The notes: a model not told the origin generated them from the sequence alone. DNA of 45,370 nucleotides from an uncultured bacterium (GCA_903825415.1 CAIKAN010000014.1:1-45370), one strand, 5' to 3'. Shown: positions 35,881 through 44,917, counted from the first letter of the stretch. Translations and numbers: made by a program.

Positions 35881-36954
35881 ATGACAACAACACAAAAAAC
35901 CTTTGATACTGCTACTATCAGTAAGCTCGATAAGTCTCGCGTAGAAGTCGTCGGTTCTATTCCAGCCGAGACTTGGGAGAGATTCAGGAGTGAAGCTATA
36001 AAGCATATAAATGGATCCGTGAAGATAGACGGTTTCCGCAATGGCATGGTTCCCGAAAGCGTCCTTATCGCCAAAGTCGGTGAGATGGCTATCCTCGAAG
36101 AGATGGCCGAGCTCGCTCTATCCAAAGCCTATCTCGATATCCTAATCGAGAATAAGATTGACGCTATCGGCCGCCCAGAAGTCCATATCACCAAGCTCGC
36201 CAAAGGAAACGCTTTGGAATTCAAGGCTATCACTTCCGTGACGCCAGAGGTCAAGCTTCCCGATTACAAGAAGATCGCAAGCGATGAGATCGCCAAGTCT
36301 CCAAAAGATGAAGAGAAAGTCACCGATCAAGATGTCGAAGATGCTATCCTCCGCATCCGCAAAGCCCACGCATCCCATGAGGGGCATGATCACGAGAAGA
36401 TGAGCACCGAGGAGCATGACAAAGCTATTATGGCCAATCTCCCTGAATTGACTGATGATTTCGTGAAGAAGCTGGGAGAGTTCAAGGATATACCTGATTT
36501 CAAGAATAAGCTCTCCTTGATGGTCGAGGAAGAGAAGCGCGACGCCGCTCGCGAGAAGAGGCGCATCCGCATCGCCGATGCCATTGTCGAAAAGGCTACT
36601 ATAGAATTACCAGAGGTCATGATTCAAAGTGAACTCGATCGAAGCGAGGCACAATTCAAGGCTGATATAGAGCGCATGGGAGTCAAGCTCGAGGATTATC
36701 TGAAGTACGCCAAGAAGTCTCTAGAAGAGATCCGCAAAGAATGGCAGCCTAGCGCCGAGAAGAAAGCCAAGCTTCAGCTGATATTGAACGAGATCGCCAA
36801 GGCGGAAAAGATCGCTCCAGAGCCGAAAGAAGTGCAGGAGGAAGTCGATCGTATCGTCGCTGTCTACAAAGATGCCGATCGCGAGCATGCCGCTGCTTAT
36901 GCAGAAACCGTTCTTACTAATGAGAAAGTCTTTCAGTGGTTGGAGAGGGCTTAG
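35881..36954 (+). CDS. tig: trigger factor
   Basis: SRVEVVGSIPAETWERFRSEAIKHINGSVKIDGFRNGMVPESVL; trigger-factor N-terminal and C-terminal helical domains. Confidence 0.92.
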   Translation: MTTTQKTFDTATISKLDKSRVEVVGSIPAETWERFRSEAIKHINGSVKIDGFRNGMVPESVLIAKVGEMAILEEMAELALSKAYLDILIENKIDAIGRPEVHITKLAKGNALEFKAITSVTPEVKLPDYKKIASDEIAKSPKDEEKVTDQDVEDAILRIRKAHASHEGHDHEKMSTEEHDKAIMANLPELTDDFVKKLGEFKDIPDFKNKLSLMVEEEKRDAAREKRRIRIADAIVEKATIELPEVMIQSELDRSEAQFKADIERMGVKLEDYLKYAKKSLEEIRKEWQPSAEKKAKLQLILNEIAKAEKIAPEPKEVQEEVDRIVAVYKDADREHAAAYAETVLTNEKVFQWLERA

Positions 36955-36963
36955 TAGTCTATT

Positions 36964-37055
36964 CCGAAGGTCCGACCTTCGGCAGCATACCTAGTTCAAA
37001 ACTAGGCAATGTTTTAGCTGTATTTTGAGGCTTCGGCGAAGGTCCGACCTTCGCC
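36964..37055. repeat. two GGTCCGACC-core palindromes (family D) between tig and rsmE
   Basis: ccgaaggtccgaccttcgg (36964) and ggcgaaggtccgaccttcgcc (37035). Confidence 0.9.
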
Positions 37056-37071
37056 GTGAAATCTGCGGAAA

Positions 37072-37866
37072 TCAGAACACCACCTGCGAGAGGATAACGA
37101 CTACCGCTGTTTCAGCTCGCAAAACCTGGCTCCCTAGACAAATGACGGGTATTTTATTCTCGTGAAACAAACTTATCTCATCGGGAGACCAGCCTCCTTC
37201 TGGGCCTATGAAAACTGCTATCGGGAGGTCCGACCTCCCGAATTTCTGGAGGTCCGACCTCCAGGATACTCCCTCTGTGTGGAAAGCTATCGATTTGGTA
37301 TTTACCGGAATCAAATGACCGCTCGAATGTCCATCGGGTTCGATCTCTTTTGACTCGGTATCTGAATGAGCAGCGCTATTACCAAGCGAGGCACGATCGA
37401 CTATCAGTTCATTCAAGGAGATTATTCCATGAATGGTAGGCACACTCCCTCTCCCGCTCTGCTCGCTCGCTTCAAGAGCGATCTTTTTCAGGCGTTCCTC
37501 ATTCAAGGACTTCTTCTCGCTCCTTTCGGAAATGACGGGAATGATATGGGTCACGCCCAATTCTGTGGCTTTCTCCACTATCCATTCAAAGTTATCTTTT
37601 TTCACTATCGATGCGCATAGGTAGATATCTCGCGTTGGCATATATCGGCTCTTCATTGTTTCTTTGATAATGAAAGATGCCGAATCTTTTTGTAAGTCTA
37701 AGATAGAGCAGATGAAATCGTTTCCTGATCCATCGAACAAGACGACCTCATCGCCCTTCTTCAGACGGAAGACATGCGAAAGCTGATTCACCATATCTTT
37801 TCCTTGAATGGTGATCTCTTCGGTCACGCCTAGTTTTTCATTCACGAAGAAGCGGTGCAGACGCAT
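37072..37866 (-). CDS. rsmE: 16S rRNA (uracil-1498-N3)-methyltransferase
   Basis: MRLHRFFVNE, HVFRLKKGDEVVLFDG, WIVEKATELGVTHIIPV, VFIGPEGGWSPDE, LGSQVLRAETAVV. Confidence 0.95.
   Translation of the reverse strand: MRLHRFFVNEKLGVTEEITIQGKDMVNQLSHVFRLKKGDEVVLFDGSGNDFICSILDLQKDSASFIIKETMKSRYMPTRDIYLCASIVKKDNFEWIVEKATELGVTHIIPVISERSEKKSLNEERLKKIALEASEQSGRGSVPTIHGIISLNELIVDRASLGNSAAHSDTESKEIEPDGHSSGHLIPVNTKSIAFHTEGVSWRSDLQKFGRSDLPIAVFIGPEGGWSPDEISLFHENKIPVICLGSQVLRAETAVVVILSQVVF
37222..37264. repeat. two GGTCCGACC-core palindromes in rsmE (family D)
   Basis: cgggaggtccgacctcccg (37222) and ctggaggtccgacctccag (37246). Confidence 0.9.
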
Positions 37867-37867
37867 T

Positions 37868-38452
37868 TTATTTCTTTGCAGAGGAGAGGACGTGATCGAC
37901 GATGCCGTATTTTTTGGAATCTTCTGCGCTCATGAAGAAATCGCGGTCGACATCTTTCTCGATCTTTGAGAGAGGCTGCCCTGTCGACTTGGTTAGCATC
38001 TTGTTGAGGTTCTCGCGGGACTTGATGATATGTTTGGCGCTGATCTCGATATCTGAAGCTTGGCCTTCGGTTCCTCCTGACGGCTGATGGATCATGACCT
38101 CTGAATTGGGCAGAGCATAGCGCTTCCCTTTCGTCCCTGAAGCCAAGATGACGGCGGCCATAGAAGCGGCAATCCCCACGCAATGAGTGGCGATATCATT
38201 CTTGATCAGATTCATGGTATCGATGATGGCGAGACCTGCGGTGATCATGCCTCCTGGCGAATTGATATACATATTTATCTCTTTCTTGGGGTCCTCGCTT
38301 TGCAAGAATAGGAGCTGGGCGATGATAAGATTGGCCATATGGTCATCTATGGGTCCGCCCAAGAAGACGATATTGTCTTTCAACAGGCGCGAGTATATGT
38401 CGTAGGCCCTCTCTCCGAAGCTGCTCTTTTCTATGACGGTTGGTATTAGCAT
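37868..38452 (-). CDS. clpP: ATP-dependent Clp protease proteolytic subunit
   Basis: [62 protein letters not shown]; start refined to 38452. Confidence 0.96.
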   Translation of the reverse strand: MLIPTVIEKSSFGERAYDIYSRLLKDNIVFLGGPIDDHMANLIIAQLLFLQSEDPKKEINMYINSPGGMITAGLAIIDTMNLIKNDIATHCVGIAASMAAVILASGTKGKRYALPNSEVMIHQPSGGTEGQASDIEISAKHIIKSRENLNKMLTKSTGQPLSKIEKDVDRDFFMSAEDSKKYGIVDHVLSSAKK

Positions 38453-38516
38453 GATTGTGTCAGTTAATTGAATAGTATGAAAAGAGTCTAACACTGAAAT
38501 ATGAGGAAGTCAAAGA

Positions 38517-38545
38517 AAAAAGACGCATCGTTCAGATGCGGCTTT
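38517..38545 (-). terminator. rho-independent terminator
   Basis: minus: gccgcatctgaacgatgcgtcttttttc. Confidence 0.8.
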
Positions 38546-38564
38546 GAACTGACAGTGGCGATGG

Positions 38565-39011
38565 TTAGGTTTTCGGCGTCTCCCCCAGTTGCGTCGAAAC
38601 ATACTGAAGTAATCTGATTGCCCGTATCTTTTGATCAGACATGACCATTGAACAGAAATCGATTAAGGCTTGGAAATTAGGACTGTATCCCTCGATGATA
38701 AACTCCAGACCGGATGTCATTGGGGTATATTCCAATTTGACGATTGTACGTTCTTCCCCGAGTACAACGTACGCTTGGGTGACCATAAGAAGGCTGTTCA
38801 GGTTCTCGATGGCGCCGATAATCCTGAAGTTCGACCCTTGGGACATCGTCGGTTTTGGTAATCTACCTGTCGCTGCCAACACAAGAAACTCTGAACGGTT
38901 AGTATCTCCCCGAGCCTGTTCAATTGCCTGCAAGTCAGCTTTGCTCAAACTGATCGATATCTGCGTGGACGTATCTGCCCGTTGTGAATGACGGTTTTCG
39001 CTCATATACAA
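38565..39011 (-). CDS. hypothetical protein with possible ribbon-helix-helix N-terminus
   Basis: TQISISLSKADLQAIEQARGDTNRSEFLVLAA. Confidence 0.5.
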   Translation of the reverse strand: MYMSENRHSQRADTSTQISISLSKADLQAIEQARGDTNRSEFLVLAATGRLPKPTMSQGSNFRIIGAIENLNSLLMVTQAYVVLGEERTIVKLEYTPMTSGLEFIIEGYSPNFQALIDFCSMVMSDQKIRAIRLLQYVSTQLGETPKT

Positions 39012-39245
39012 GTGATTTGTTTCGGTTATTCTTCTTCAGATTATGCATGAATATTTTGATTTGTCAATTACTGGACAACTCCCCCTCCCATGTTATAAGA
39101 TGACATTGTTACCATTTAATTTTTGACACCGCTTTAAAGGACTAGTGACACCAAATTATTTATGAAACTTTCAGGAAATAGCACACGACAAAAGACTCAT
39201 AATAACCTTATTTCACCTTAGTTCTAGGAGCGGGTCACACCGCAT

Positions 39246-40775
39246 ATGTCATTAAAACTAGCAGCGCTCCTCCTCTCCATCGCAGGGGTGGTCGGAGTCG
39301 CCATAGGTTATTACCTGCGTTTGATCATCTCCCTCGGCAAGAAGGGCTCCATGGAGCTCGAGATCAAGGAGATGCTTTTGGCTGCCAAAGAAGAGGCCAA
39401 GAAGATCACGGCCGACACCGAAGCCAAGGCTGCCAAGATAGCCGAGGACACTAGGCATGAGATGAAAGAGAAAGAAGACAAGATCAGGCAGACGGAAGAT
39501 CGTTTGATCAAGAAAGAGGATTTCCTCGATAAGCGCCAAACCGATCTCGATAAGGAAGTCGAGCTGGTCAAAACGCGCGTATCAGAGATAAAGGCTATCC
39601 GTGAGCAGGCAGAGCGCCTTGAGAGCGACCGCAAGCTCGCTTTGGAAAAAGTGGCCAAGCTCTCTATGGAAGATGCCAAACAGGAAGTCATCAAGACGGC
39701 AGAGAAGAATTTCGAGGAAGATATCTTGGTGCGCATGAATAAGCTCGATACACAAGGTGAAGAGATGCTCGATAGGAAAGCTAGGGATATCCTAGCTGTT
39801 TCCATACAGCGCCTCGCTTCTTCCGTAGCATCTGATGTAATGTCTACCGTCGTCCCTATACCTAGCGATGATCTCAAGGGCAAGGTCATAGGCAAGGAAG
39901 GCAGGAATATCAAAGCCTTCGAACGCATCAGCGGAACAGAAGTCCTCGTGGATGATACACCTGGTGCCATCACAATCTCATCATTCGATCCAGTGCGCAG
40001 GCATGTCGCCAAGCTGGCTCTCGAAGAACTCATCAAGGACGGCCGTATCCAGCCTGCTCGCATCGAGCAAGTGGTTGAGAAGGCCAAGCAGGATATCAAC
40101 AAAGCTATCAAAGAGAAGGGAGAACAGGCTGCTTATGAATGCGGCATTCTCGGTTTGGATCCGAGGATACTTCTCATCCTTGGCCGCCTTCATTTCCGTA
40201 CTAGCTATGGCCAGAATGTCCTCCAGCACTCCATCGAAATGTCTCATATCGCCGGCATGCTCGCTGAGGAATTGGGAGCCAATGTTCAAGTCGCTAAGGC
40301 TGGAGCTCTGCTTCACGATATAGGCAAAGCCCTCGACCATGAAGTGGTCGGAACCCATGTCGAGATCGGCAGGCGTATTCTCCAGAAGTTCGGTGCTCCA
40401 GAGGAAGTCATCAAGGCTATGCAAAGCCATCATGAGGAGCATCCTTATGAGACTATCGAATCTCGCATCGTTCAGACCGCTGACGCCATTTCTGGAGCCC
40501 GCCCTGGTGCCCGTCGCGACAATATCGAGAATTATCTCAAGCGCCTGGGCGATCTAGAAGCTCTCGCCAATTCATTCTCTGGCATCGAGAAGTCCTATGC
40601 CCTTCAAGCTGGTCGTGAGATCCGTATCTTTGTGAAACCTGAAGAAATTGGCGATGTGGAAGCCAAGAATCTAGCTCGCGATATCGCTCTCAAGATCGAG
40701 AAAGACTTGAAATATCCTGGTGAGATCAAGGTTACTCTCATCAGAGAGACGAGGACTATAGAGTTTGCTAGGTAA
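39246..40775 (+). CDS. rny: ribonuclease Y
   Basis: N-terminal TM and coiled coil, KH GKVIGKEGRNIKAFERISGTEVLVDDTPGAITISSFDP, HD AGALLHDIGKALDHE. Confidence 0.97.
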   Translation: MSLKLAALLLSIAGVVGVAIGYYLRLIISLGKKGSMELEIKEMLLAAKEEAKKITADTEAKAAKIAEDTRHEMKEKEDKIRQTEDRLIKKEDFLDKRQTDLDKEVELVKTRVSEIKAIREQAERLESDRKLALEKVAKLSMEDAKQEVIKTAEKNFEEDILVRMNKLDTQGEEMLDRKARDILAVSIQRLASSVASDVMSTVVPIPSDDLKGKVIGKEGRNIKAFERISGTEVLVDDTPGAITISSFDPVRRHVAKLALEELIKDGRIQPARIEQVVEKAKQDINKAIKEKGEQAAYECGILGLDPRILLILGRLHFRTSYGQNVLQHSIEMSHIAGMLAEELGANVQVAKAGALLHDIGKALDHEVVGTHVEIGRRILQKFGAPEEVIKAMQSHHEEHPYETIESRIVQTADAISGARPGARRDNIENYLKRLGDLEALANSFSGIEKSYALQAGREIRIFVKPEEIGDVEAKNLARDIALKIEKDLKYPGEIKVTLIRETRTIEFAR

Positions 40776-40783
40776 TTACTAAA

Positions 40784-40937
40784 AAGCCGGGCGGAATACC
40801 TTTTCTTTGTATCGGTTAAGGTCGCCCTGGTCAATTGCAACCGTATCTTGCCTTGCCAGAGGCGGCAAGATACGGGCAATTGTCAGCGGGCTCAGATCAC
40901 ATTAACCGATACAAAGAAAAGGTATTCCGCCCGGCTT
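40784..40937. repeat. family E palindrome, copy 2, 36-bp perfect outer arms
   Basis: aagccgggcggaataccttttctttgtatcggttaa / exact reverse complement at 40902-40937; same core as 35694. Confidence 0.95.
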
Positions 40938-41097
40938 CCAATTCTTGCAAAAAGATATCAACAGTGACGTAATATGAGGGTCATTGCTTAAAATACGGCT
41001 TACTATATAATAATGAGCGTAGTTCGAAACTCGATCTGATTTCGCAGGTCAGCGAAAGAAGGGCCGAGACCATATTATTAACATTAAGTACACAATA

Positions 41098-41370
41098 ATG
41101 AACAAAGCAAATATTGCAGATGCAGTTCATGGAGTTCTCGGCGGAACCAAAGTTCAGGCTGAGCAGGCAGTTGAGACTATGATTAGCTCGATCGTTGATG
41201 CTCTCAAAAAGGGCGATGAGGTTTCTATCGCCGGTCTCGGTATCTTCTCAGTCAAGCAGCGTGCAGCTCGTGAAGCTCGCAATCCTCGCACCGGTGAGGC
41301 CATCAAGGTCTCGGCCATGAAGGTTCCGAAGTTCCGCGCCGCAAAGGCTCTCAAGGAGGCCGTTAAATAA
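41098..41370 (+). CDS. hup: HU-family DNA-binding protein
   Basis: MNKANIADAVHGVLGGTKVQAEQAVETMISSIVDALKKGDEVSIAGLGIFSVKQRAAREARNPRTGE. Confidence 0.95.
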   Translation: MNKANIADAVHGVLGGTKVQAEQAVETMISSIVDALKKGDEVSIAGLGIFSVKQRAAREARNPRTGEAIKVSAMKVPKFRAAKALKEAVK

Positions 41371-41429
41371 CCCCTTTCTCTCTTACCTTTCCTGTGGAAA
41401 TGAGCAACTTCATTTCCTCTGCGAATCAC

Positions 41430-41457
41430 AAAAACCGCCCTAAAGGCGGTTTTTGTT
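41430..41457 (+). terminator. rho-independent terminator
   Basis: aaaaaccgccctaaaggcggttttt. Confidence 0.9.
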
Positions 41458-41543
41458 GTATTGGTGAGCCATAAATTGGTAGTTGATAACTTAGATTGTA
41501 TGAGTCATATATAGTGCTATCATTAAAGCGAAGGAGTTTTCTT

Positions 41544-41768
41544 ATGAGAAAAGATCTTTTTGACCTCACCTGTTCGCTGATTTTCGGCAGCATACCTTGG
41601 GCGATCGCATTCTTTGTTGCTCGTCCAGTCCTGCTGCGTGAATTCAGGACTGACCATCCGTTGTTCATCGTCACCTACGCCATGTTCTTCCTTGCCGTGT
41701 CATACGGGACCGGCCATTGGCTTGTGGAGCATCTGGCGGGCCAACACAGCAAAGAACGTCATGCGTGA
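41544..41768 (+). CDS. small membrane protein (hypothetical)
   Basis: SD aaggag upstream of ATG at 41544; two hydrophobic segments; terminator follows. Confidence 0.6.
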   Translation: MRKDLFDLTCSLIFGSIPWAIAFFVARPVLLREFRTDHPLFIVTYAMFFLAVSYGTGHWLVEHLAGQHSKERHA

Positions 41769-41793
41769 ACAATTGGCGTGCTTCTCTGATGAC

Positions 41794-41827
41794 TACCCTC
41801 CTTCAATCTGTCGAGGGTAGTTTTTTG
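41794..41827 (+). terminator. rho-independent terminator
   Basis: ctaccctccttcaatctgtcgagggtagtttttt. Confidence 0.85.
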
Positions 41828-41946
41828 TAGGTGATCTCTGTAATCACTGGGTGAGTTCTAATTACAAAAAAGCACACGTTATGGTTAAACGTGTGCGATT
41901 GCGTTGGTTTGATGGATTGGATCCTTCTTTTGAATGGTGCTGAGCA

Positions 41947-42420
41947 CTACTTATTTGGAGTATAGTAGTTCTCGAAGTTTGGCGGTATATTCGGCCAACC
42001 ATTTGCTATAATCACTTGATTAGTCATCGTTGCTCCTCTGGCAAATATCAAGCAACGATATATCCCAGATTTTTCAGCTACTGTGTAGGCTTCCCAAATA
42101 GGATAGCCGCTAAACCGGATTGAGTAGCCGTTGGCTAACGCCGTGTTTGTGGTAGAGATGACGCGGACGACTTCATCCCGCATAAACTTCACACAGTAGT
42201 CGTTAGCTCCAAATTCGAACGCCTCCGATGGTTTCGCTTTCAACCAGACACAACCAGTGATGGCATCAAACTCTAAACTGATCGCGTGCCTGTTGAAGTT
42301 TGTGTAAGTTACGCTCAACGTCTTTCCTTTAGGAAATGCGGGTTCAGGGAACTTGAACATATTGTTTTGCGCGCAAGCCATGAAGGTGAAGAAATAGGTA
42401 AGTGCAAAGATCGTTTTCAT
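41947..42420 (-). CDS. putative secreted/lipoprotein hypothetical
   Basis: MKTIFALTYFFTFMACAQN signal-like N-terminus. Confidence 0.5.
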   Translation of the reverse strand: MKTIFALTYFFTFMACAQNNMFKFPEPAFPKGKTLSVTYTNFNRHAISLEFDAITGCVWLKAKPSEAFEFGANDYCVKFMRDEVVRVISTTNTALANGYSIRFSGYPIWEAYTVAEKSGIYRCLIFARGATMTNQVIIANGWPNIPPNFENYYTPNK

Positions 42421-42474
42421 AATTTCTCATTTTGCAGATTGATTATTGCTTGATTACTTCACCAAATGGTTTTT

Positions 42475-42526
42475 CGTCATAGCAGAGAATAGCTCAATGA
42501 ATGAGCTCCTTTCTGCTATGACGGAT
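42475..42526. terminator. long hairpin, possible terminator/regulatory
   Basis: cgtcatagcagagaatagctca...tgagctcctttctgctatgacg. Confidence 0.5.
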
Positions 42527-42620
42527 CAACATATATTTTCAAAGATCTTACCGGCTATCTGTCAATATTATTATACACAATGCCAATAATGTCAAAATAT
42601 CCTTATAAATCATACAAATA

Positions 42621-42661
42621 GTAAACAAAGTGTTTACTTTAGCCTACCCTTTTGATATCAT
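42621..42661 (+). promoter_or_regulatory. operator-like palindrome overlapping a -35/-10 promoter
   Basis: GTAAACAAAGTGTTTAC; TTTACT-17-TATCAT. Confidence 0.6.
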
Positions 42662-42667
42662 ATTTAT

Positions 42668-43519
42668 GTGAATATCATCAAACCAAGCTCCATAGAAGAT
42701 CTCATCATTATGCTTCTGCAGAAAAGCTCTATGCCTATAGTTAAACTCATCGAGGCCATTGATAAAGAGCGTTCTGGAACGACCAAACAAGGCGTTTACA
42801 ATATGATCAGAAAGCTGAAGAGGCAGGAGATCGTGGTGGTACATAACAAAAGCATCAGCTTGAGCGGTGTTTGGCTATCAGCCATGGAAGAATTCTTCGC
42901 TCAAGCTAGAAATATCACCAAGAGCGGCAGGATGTCGAGCGATTCATTCCTGAATCTCGCTCAAGGCGAAAAGATCCAGTACTATTTCCGGGATCCCATA
43001 CTCACCGATGCATTCTGGTCCCACATATTCATAACTCTAGTCGATGTCTCGGCTCCAAAGACTCCTGTATTGATTTATAACCCTCATGAATGGTTCCTGC
43101 TTGTCAGAACGGACAATGAGGTGGATCTATTCAAGCGCATTCACAATAGAGGCCAGCAATTAGCCGTGCTTGCGGGCAATGCCACAGCCCTCGATAAGTC
43201 GGCTCGTTCATTCCTGAAAGATTCAAATGCTATGTATGAGACGCTCGCCAAACCGCTTTTTCCAAAGAATAATTATTATGTGAATATAATCGCTGATTTT
43301 GTCATCGAAGTCTGGATCGATCAGAAGATAAGCATTCAATTAGACGAATTCTATAAGCAGAGTAAGGTCTTTAATGATGCAGATAAGCAGAGGCTGGAAC
43401 AGATCTTGATGCAAAAAGGCCGAAACAGGTTTTCTATAACCCATAATAAGAGAAAAGCGGATGCTTTAAGGAAAAAGATAGGAAAATACTTCTTTCTTCA
43501 TCGGGAAAGCGATAAATAG
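42668..43519 (+). CDS. winged-helix-like transcriptional regulator (putative)
   Basis: N-terminal SIEDLIIMLLQKSSMPIVKLIEAIDKERSGTTKQGVYNMIRKLKRQEIVVVHNKSISLS; GTG start. Confidence 0.6.
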   Translation: MNIIKPSSIEDLIIMLLQKSSMPIVKLIEAIDKERSGTTKQGVYNMIRKLKRQEIVVVHNKSISLSGVWLSAMEEFFAQARNITKSGRMSSDSFLNLAQGEKIQYYFRDPILTDAFWSHIFITLVDVSAPKTPVLIYNPHEWFLLVRTDNEVDLFKRIHNRGQQLAVLAGNATALDKSARSFLKDSNAMYETLAKPLFPKNNYYVNIIADFVIEVWIDQKISIQLDEFYKQSKVFNDADKQRLEQILMQKGRNRFSITHNKRKADALRKKIGKYFFLHRESDK

Positions 43520-43555
43520 TTACATATCTAAACTGCTTCAATCCCTACAATTATT

Positions 43556-44248
43556 CTACTGCTGACCAATGCTAATTCCCCGCACGAAATCATTCACTTT
43601 TGTAGCGTATTTATCGTAATTCGCTTTGCTCGCTGAAAAATCAACGCGCACGGTCTGGTATTTTCCATCAAAGAAGAATGTCTCCGAGATCGTATCTCCG
43701 ACCGCTCGCTCGATATGATACATCTGCAAATCGCCGCTCTTATTCGGAATGATTTCGGTTGCGATGAGCCCATCCTTCATTTTCTGTCCGATCTCGTAGT
43801 AGATCTGGGCATTATATGATTCAGTGCTAGTGGATACAGCGATCGCGATGCTGGAGAAGTCTACATGTTTAGTCTGTTGATTTGGTGATAGCACGATGCT
43901 TTGGCCTCCTGGAACTCCTTTGGTCTGCCAATGCTGTAGCGCCCAACCTGGAACATTGAGAGAGAAAGCTCCATAAGCAAAATAACCTACCGTATTGCTC
44001 TCAGATTTTACAGGTGTGAAATCGAAGGCGTCAGTTCCACCGCTGTCCGTAACGTCGATCTTTGGAACATTCACCACTGTCGATGTGGTCGAGCTAGAGA
44101 GCGGGCTAGTTGTGGCTTCATGGAAACTATAGGCGTCTATCGGCTGGGACCCATCCTGGCCTTTTCTAGATCCGAATAAATCTATGCATACCACCACTAT
44201 AATGATCGCTAGTAATATTGATAATAGTTTTATTGTTGTTTTATTCAT
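43556..44248 (-). CDS. membrane-anchored hypothetical protein
   Basis: N-terminal TM TIKLLSILLAIIIVVVCIDLFG, Ser/Thr-rich linker. Confidence 0.6.
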   Translation of the reverse strand: MNKTTIKLLSILLAIIIVVVCIDLFGSRKGQDGSQPIDAYSFHEATTSPLSSSTTSTVVNVPKIDVTDSGGTDAFDFTPVKSESNTVGYFAYGAFSLNVPGWALQHWQTKGVPGGQSIVLSPNQQTKHVDFSSIAIAVSTSTESYNAQIYYEIGQKMKDGLIATEIIPNKSGDLQMYHIERAVGDTISETFFFDGKYQTVRVDFSASKANYDKYATKVNDFVRGISIGQQ

Positions 44249-44252
44249 GGTG

Positions 44253-44323
44253 TGCGGGATGCGAGAATCGAACTCGCGACCACAGTTTGGAAAACTGTTA
44301 TTATACCATTTAACTAATCCCGC
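44253..44323 (-). tRNA. tRNA-Gly(UCC)
   Basis: GCGGGATTAGTTAAATGGTATAATAACAGTTTTCCAAACTGTGGTCGCGAGTTCGAATCTCGCATCCCGCA cloverleaf. Confidence 0.95.
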
Positions 44324-44360
44324 ATTGTCACGCTGTAGATTTCTATACTAGCAGATATCA

Positions 44361-44777
44361 TCACTTTTTCTCAACTGCCTCTTTGATCTCATCGACTTCT
44401 TTCTTGATATCTTTGATCGCAGAGCGGATCTCCCCTATCTGGCCACTTTCTTCCCGGATCTCCTTCTCAGTCTTCTCTGTCGTTTTCTTCTCTTGTTTTA
44501 AGCCGCTCAAAATGACTGTATCTCCAATGAAATAAGATACAAAAAGTCCAGAAGCTAGAAGGATGGCCAACATAATGATGAGGTTGGTCGGTTCGTAGAA
44601 TATCCAGCCAAGCCAACCTCCCTGCCCTTGTAGTATGTCGGCCGTGTGCCAAACCCCTCGCCAGAACAACACTATAGCTATGGCGCCAACAAGCGTGTAC
44701 AGAATAGGATAGCGGCTCAAATGCGCGCGAATGTAGTCCTCAAGCTTATCGAAGAAATTCAGGATGTTTTTGAACAT
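44361..44777 (-). CDS. hypothetical membrane protein with C-terminal coiled coil
   Basis: two TM segments then EKKTTEKTEKEIREESGQIGEIRSAIKDIKKEVDEIKEAVEKK; start moved out of the repeat. Confidence 0.6.
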   Translation of the reverse strand: MFKNILNFFDKLEDYIRAHLSRYPILYTLVGAIAIVLFWRGVWHTADILQGQGGWLGWIFYEPTNLIIMLAILLASGLFVSYFIGDTVILSGLKQEKKTTEKTEKEIREESGQIGEIRSAIKDIKKEVDEIKEAVEKK

Positions 44778-44791
44778 TTTAATAAAATAAC

Positions 44792-44891
44792 CCCGCTCCC
44801 TCCTCGGCGCGACGAAGTGCCTTCGTTTGGCTGCGCTTCGCTCCGCCAAAGTCGCCACTTGTCGCCGCCTGCGACGGTCGCGGCTGACGCG
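44792..44891. repeat. repeat family B, copy 2 (inverted)
   Basis: reverse complement closely matches 23655-23753. Confidence 0.9.
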
Positions 44892-44917
44892 GTTCGTTTT
44901 TTAAAATTACCGCCATG

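Noticed and set aside
39311-40111. 266-aa minus-strand ORF
   Set aside because: Antisense to rny, with Ser/Leu-rich composition typical of shadow ORFs.
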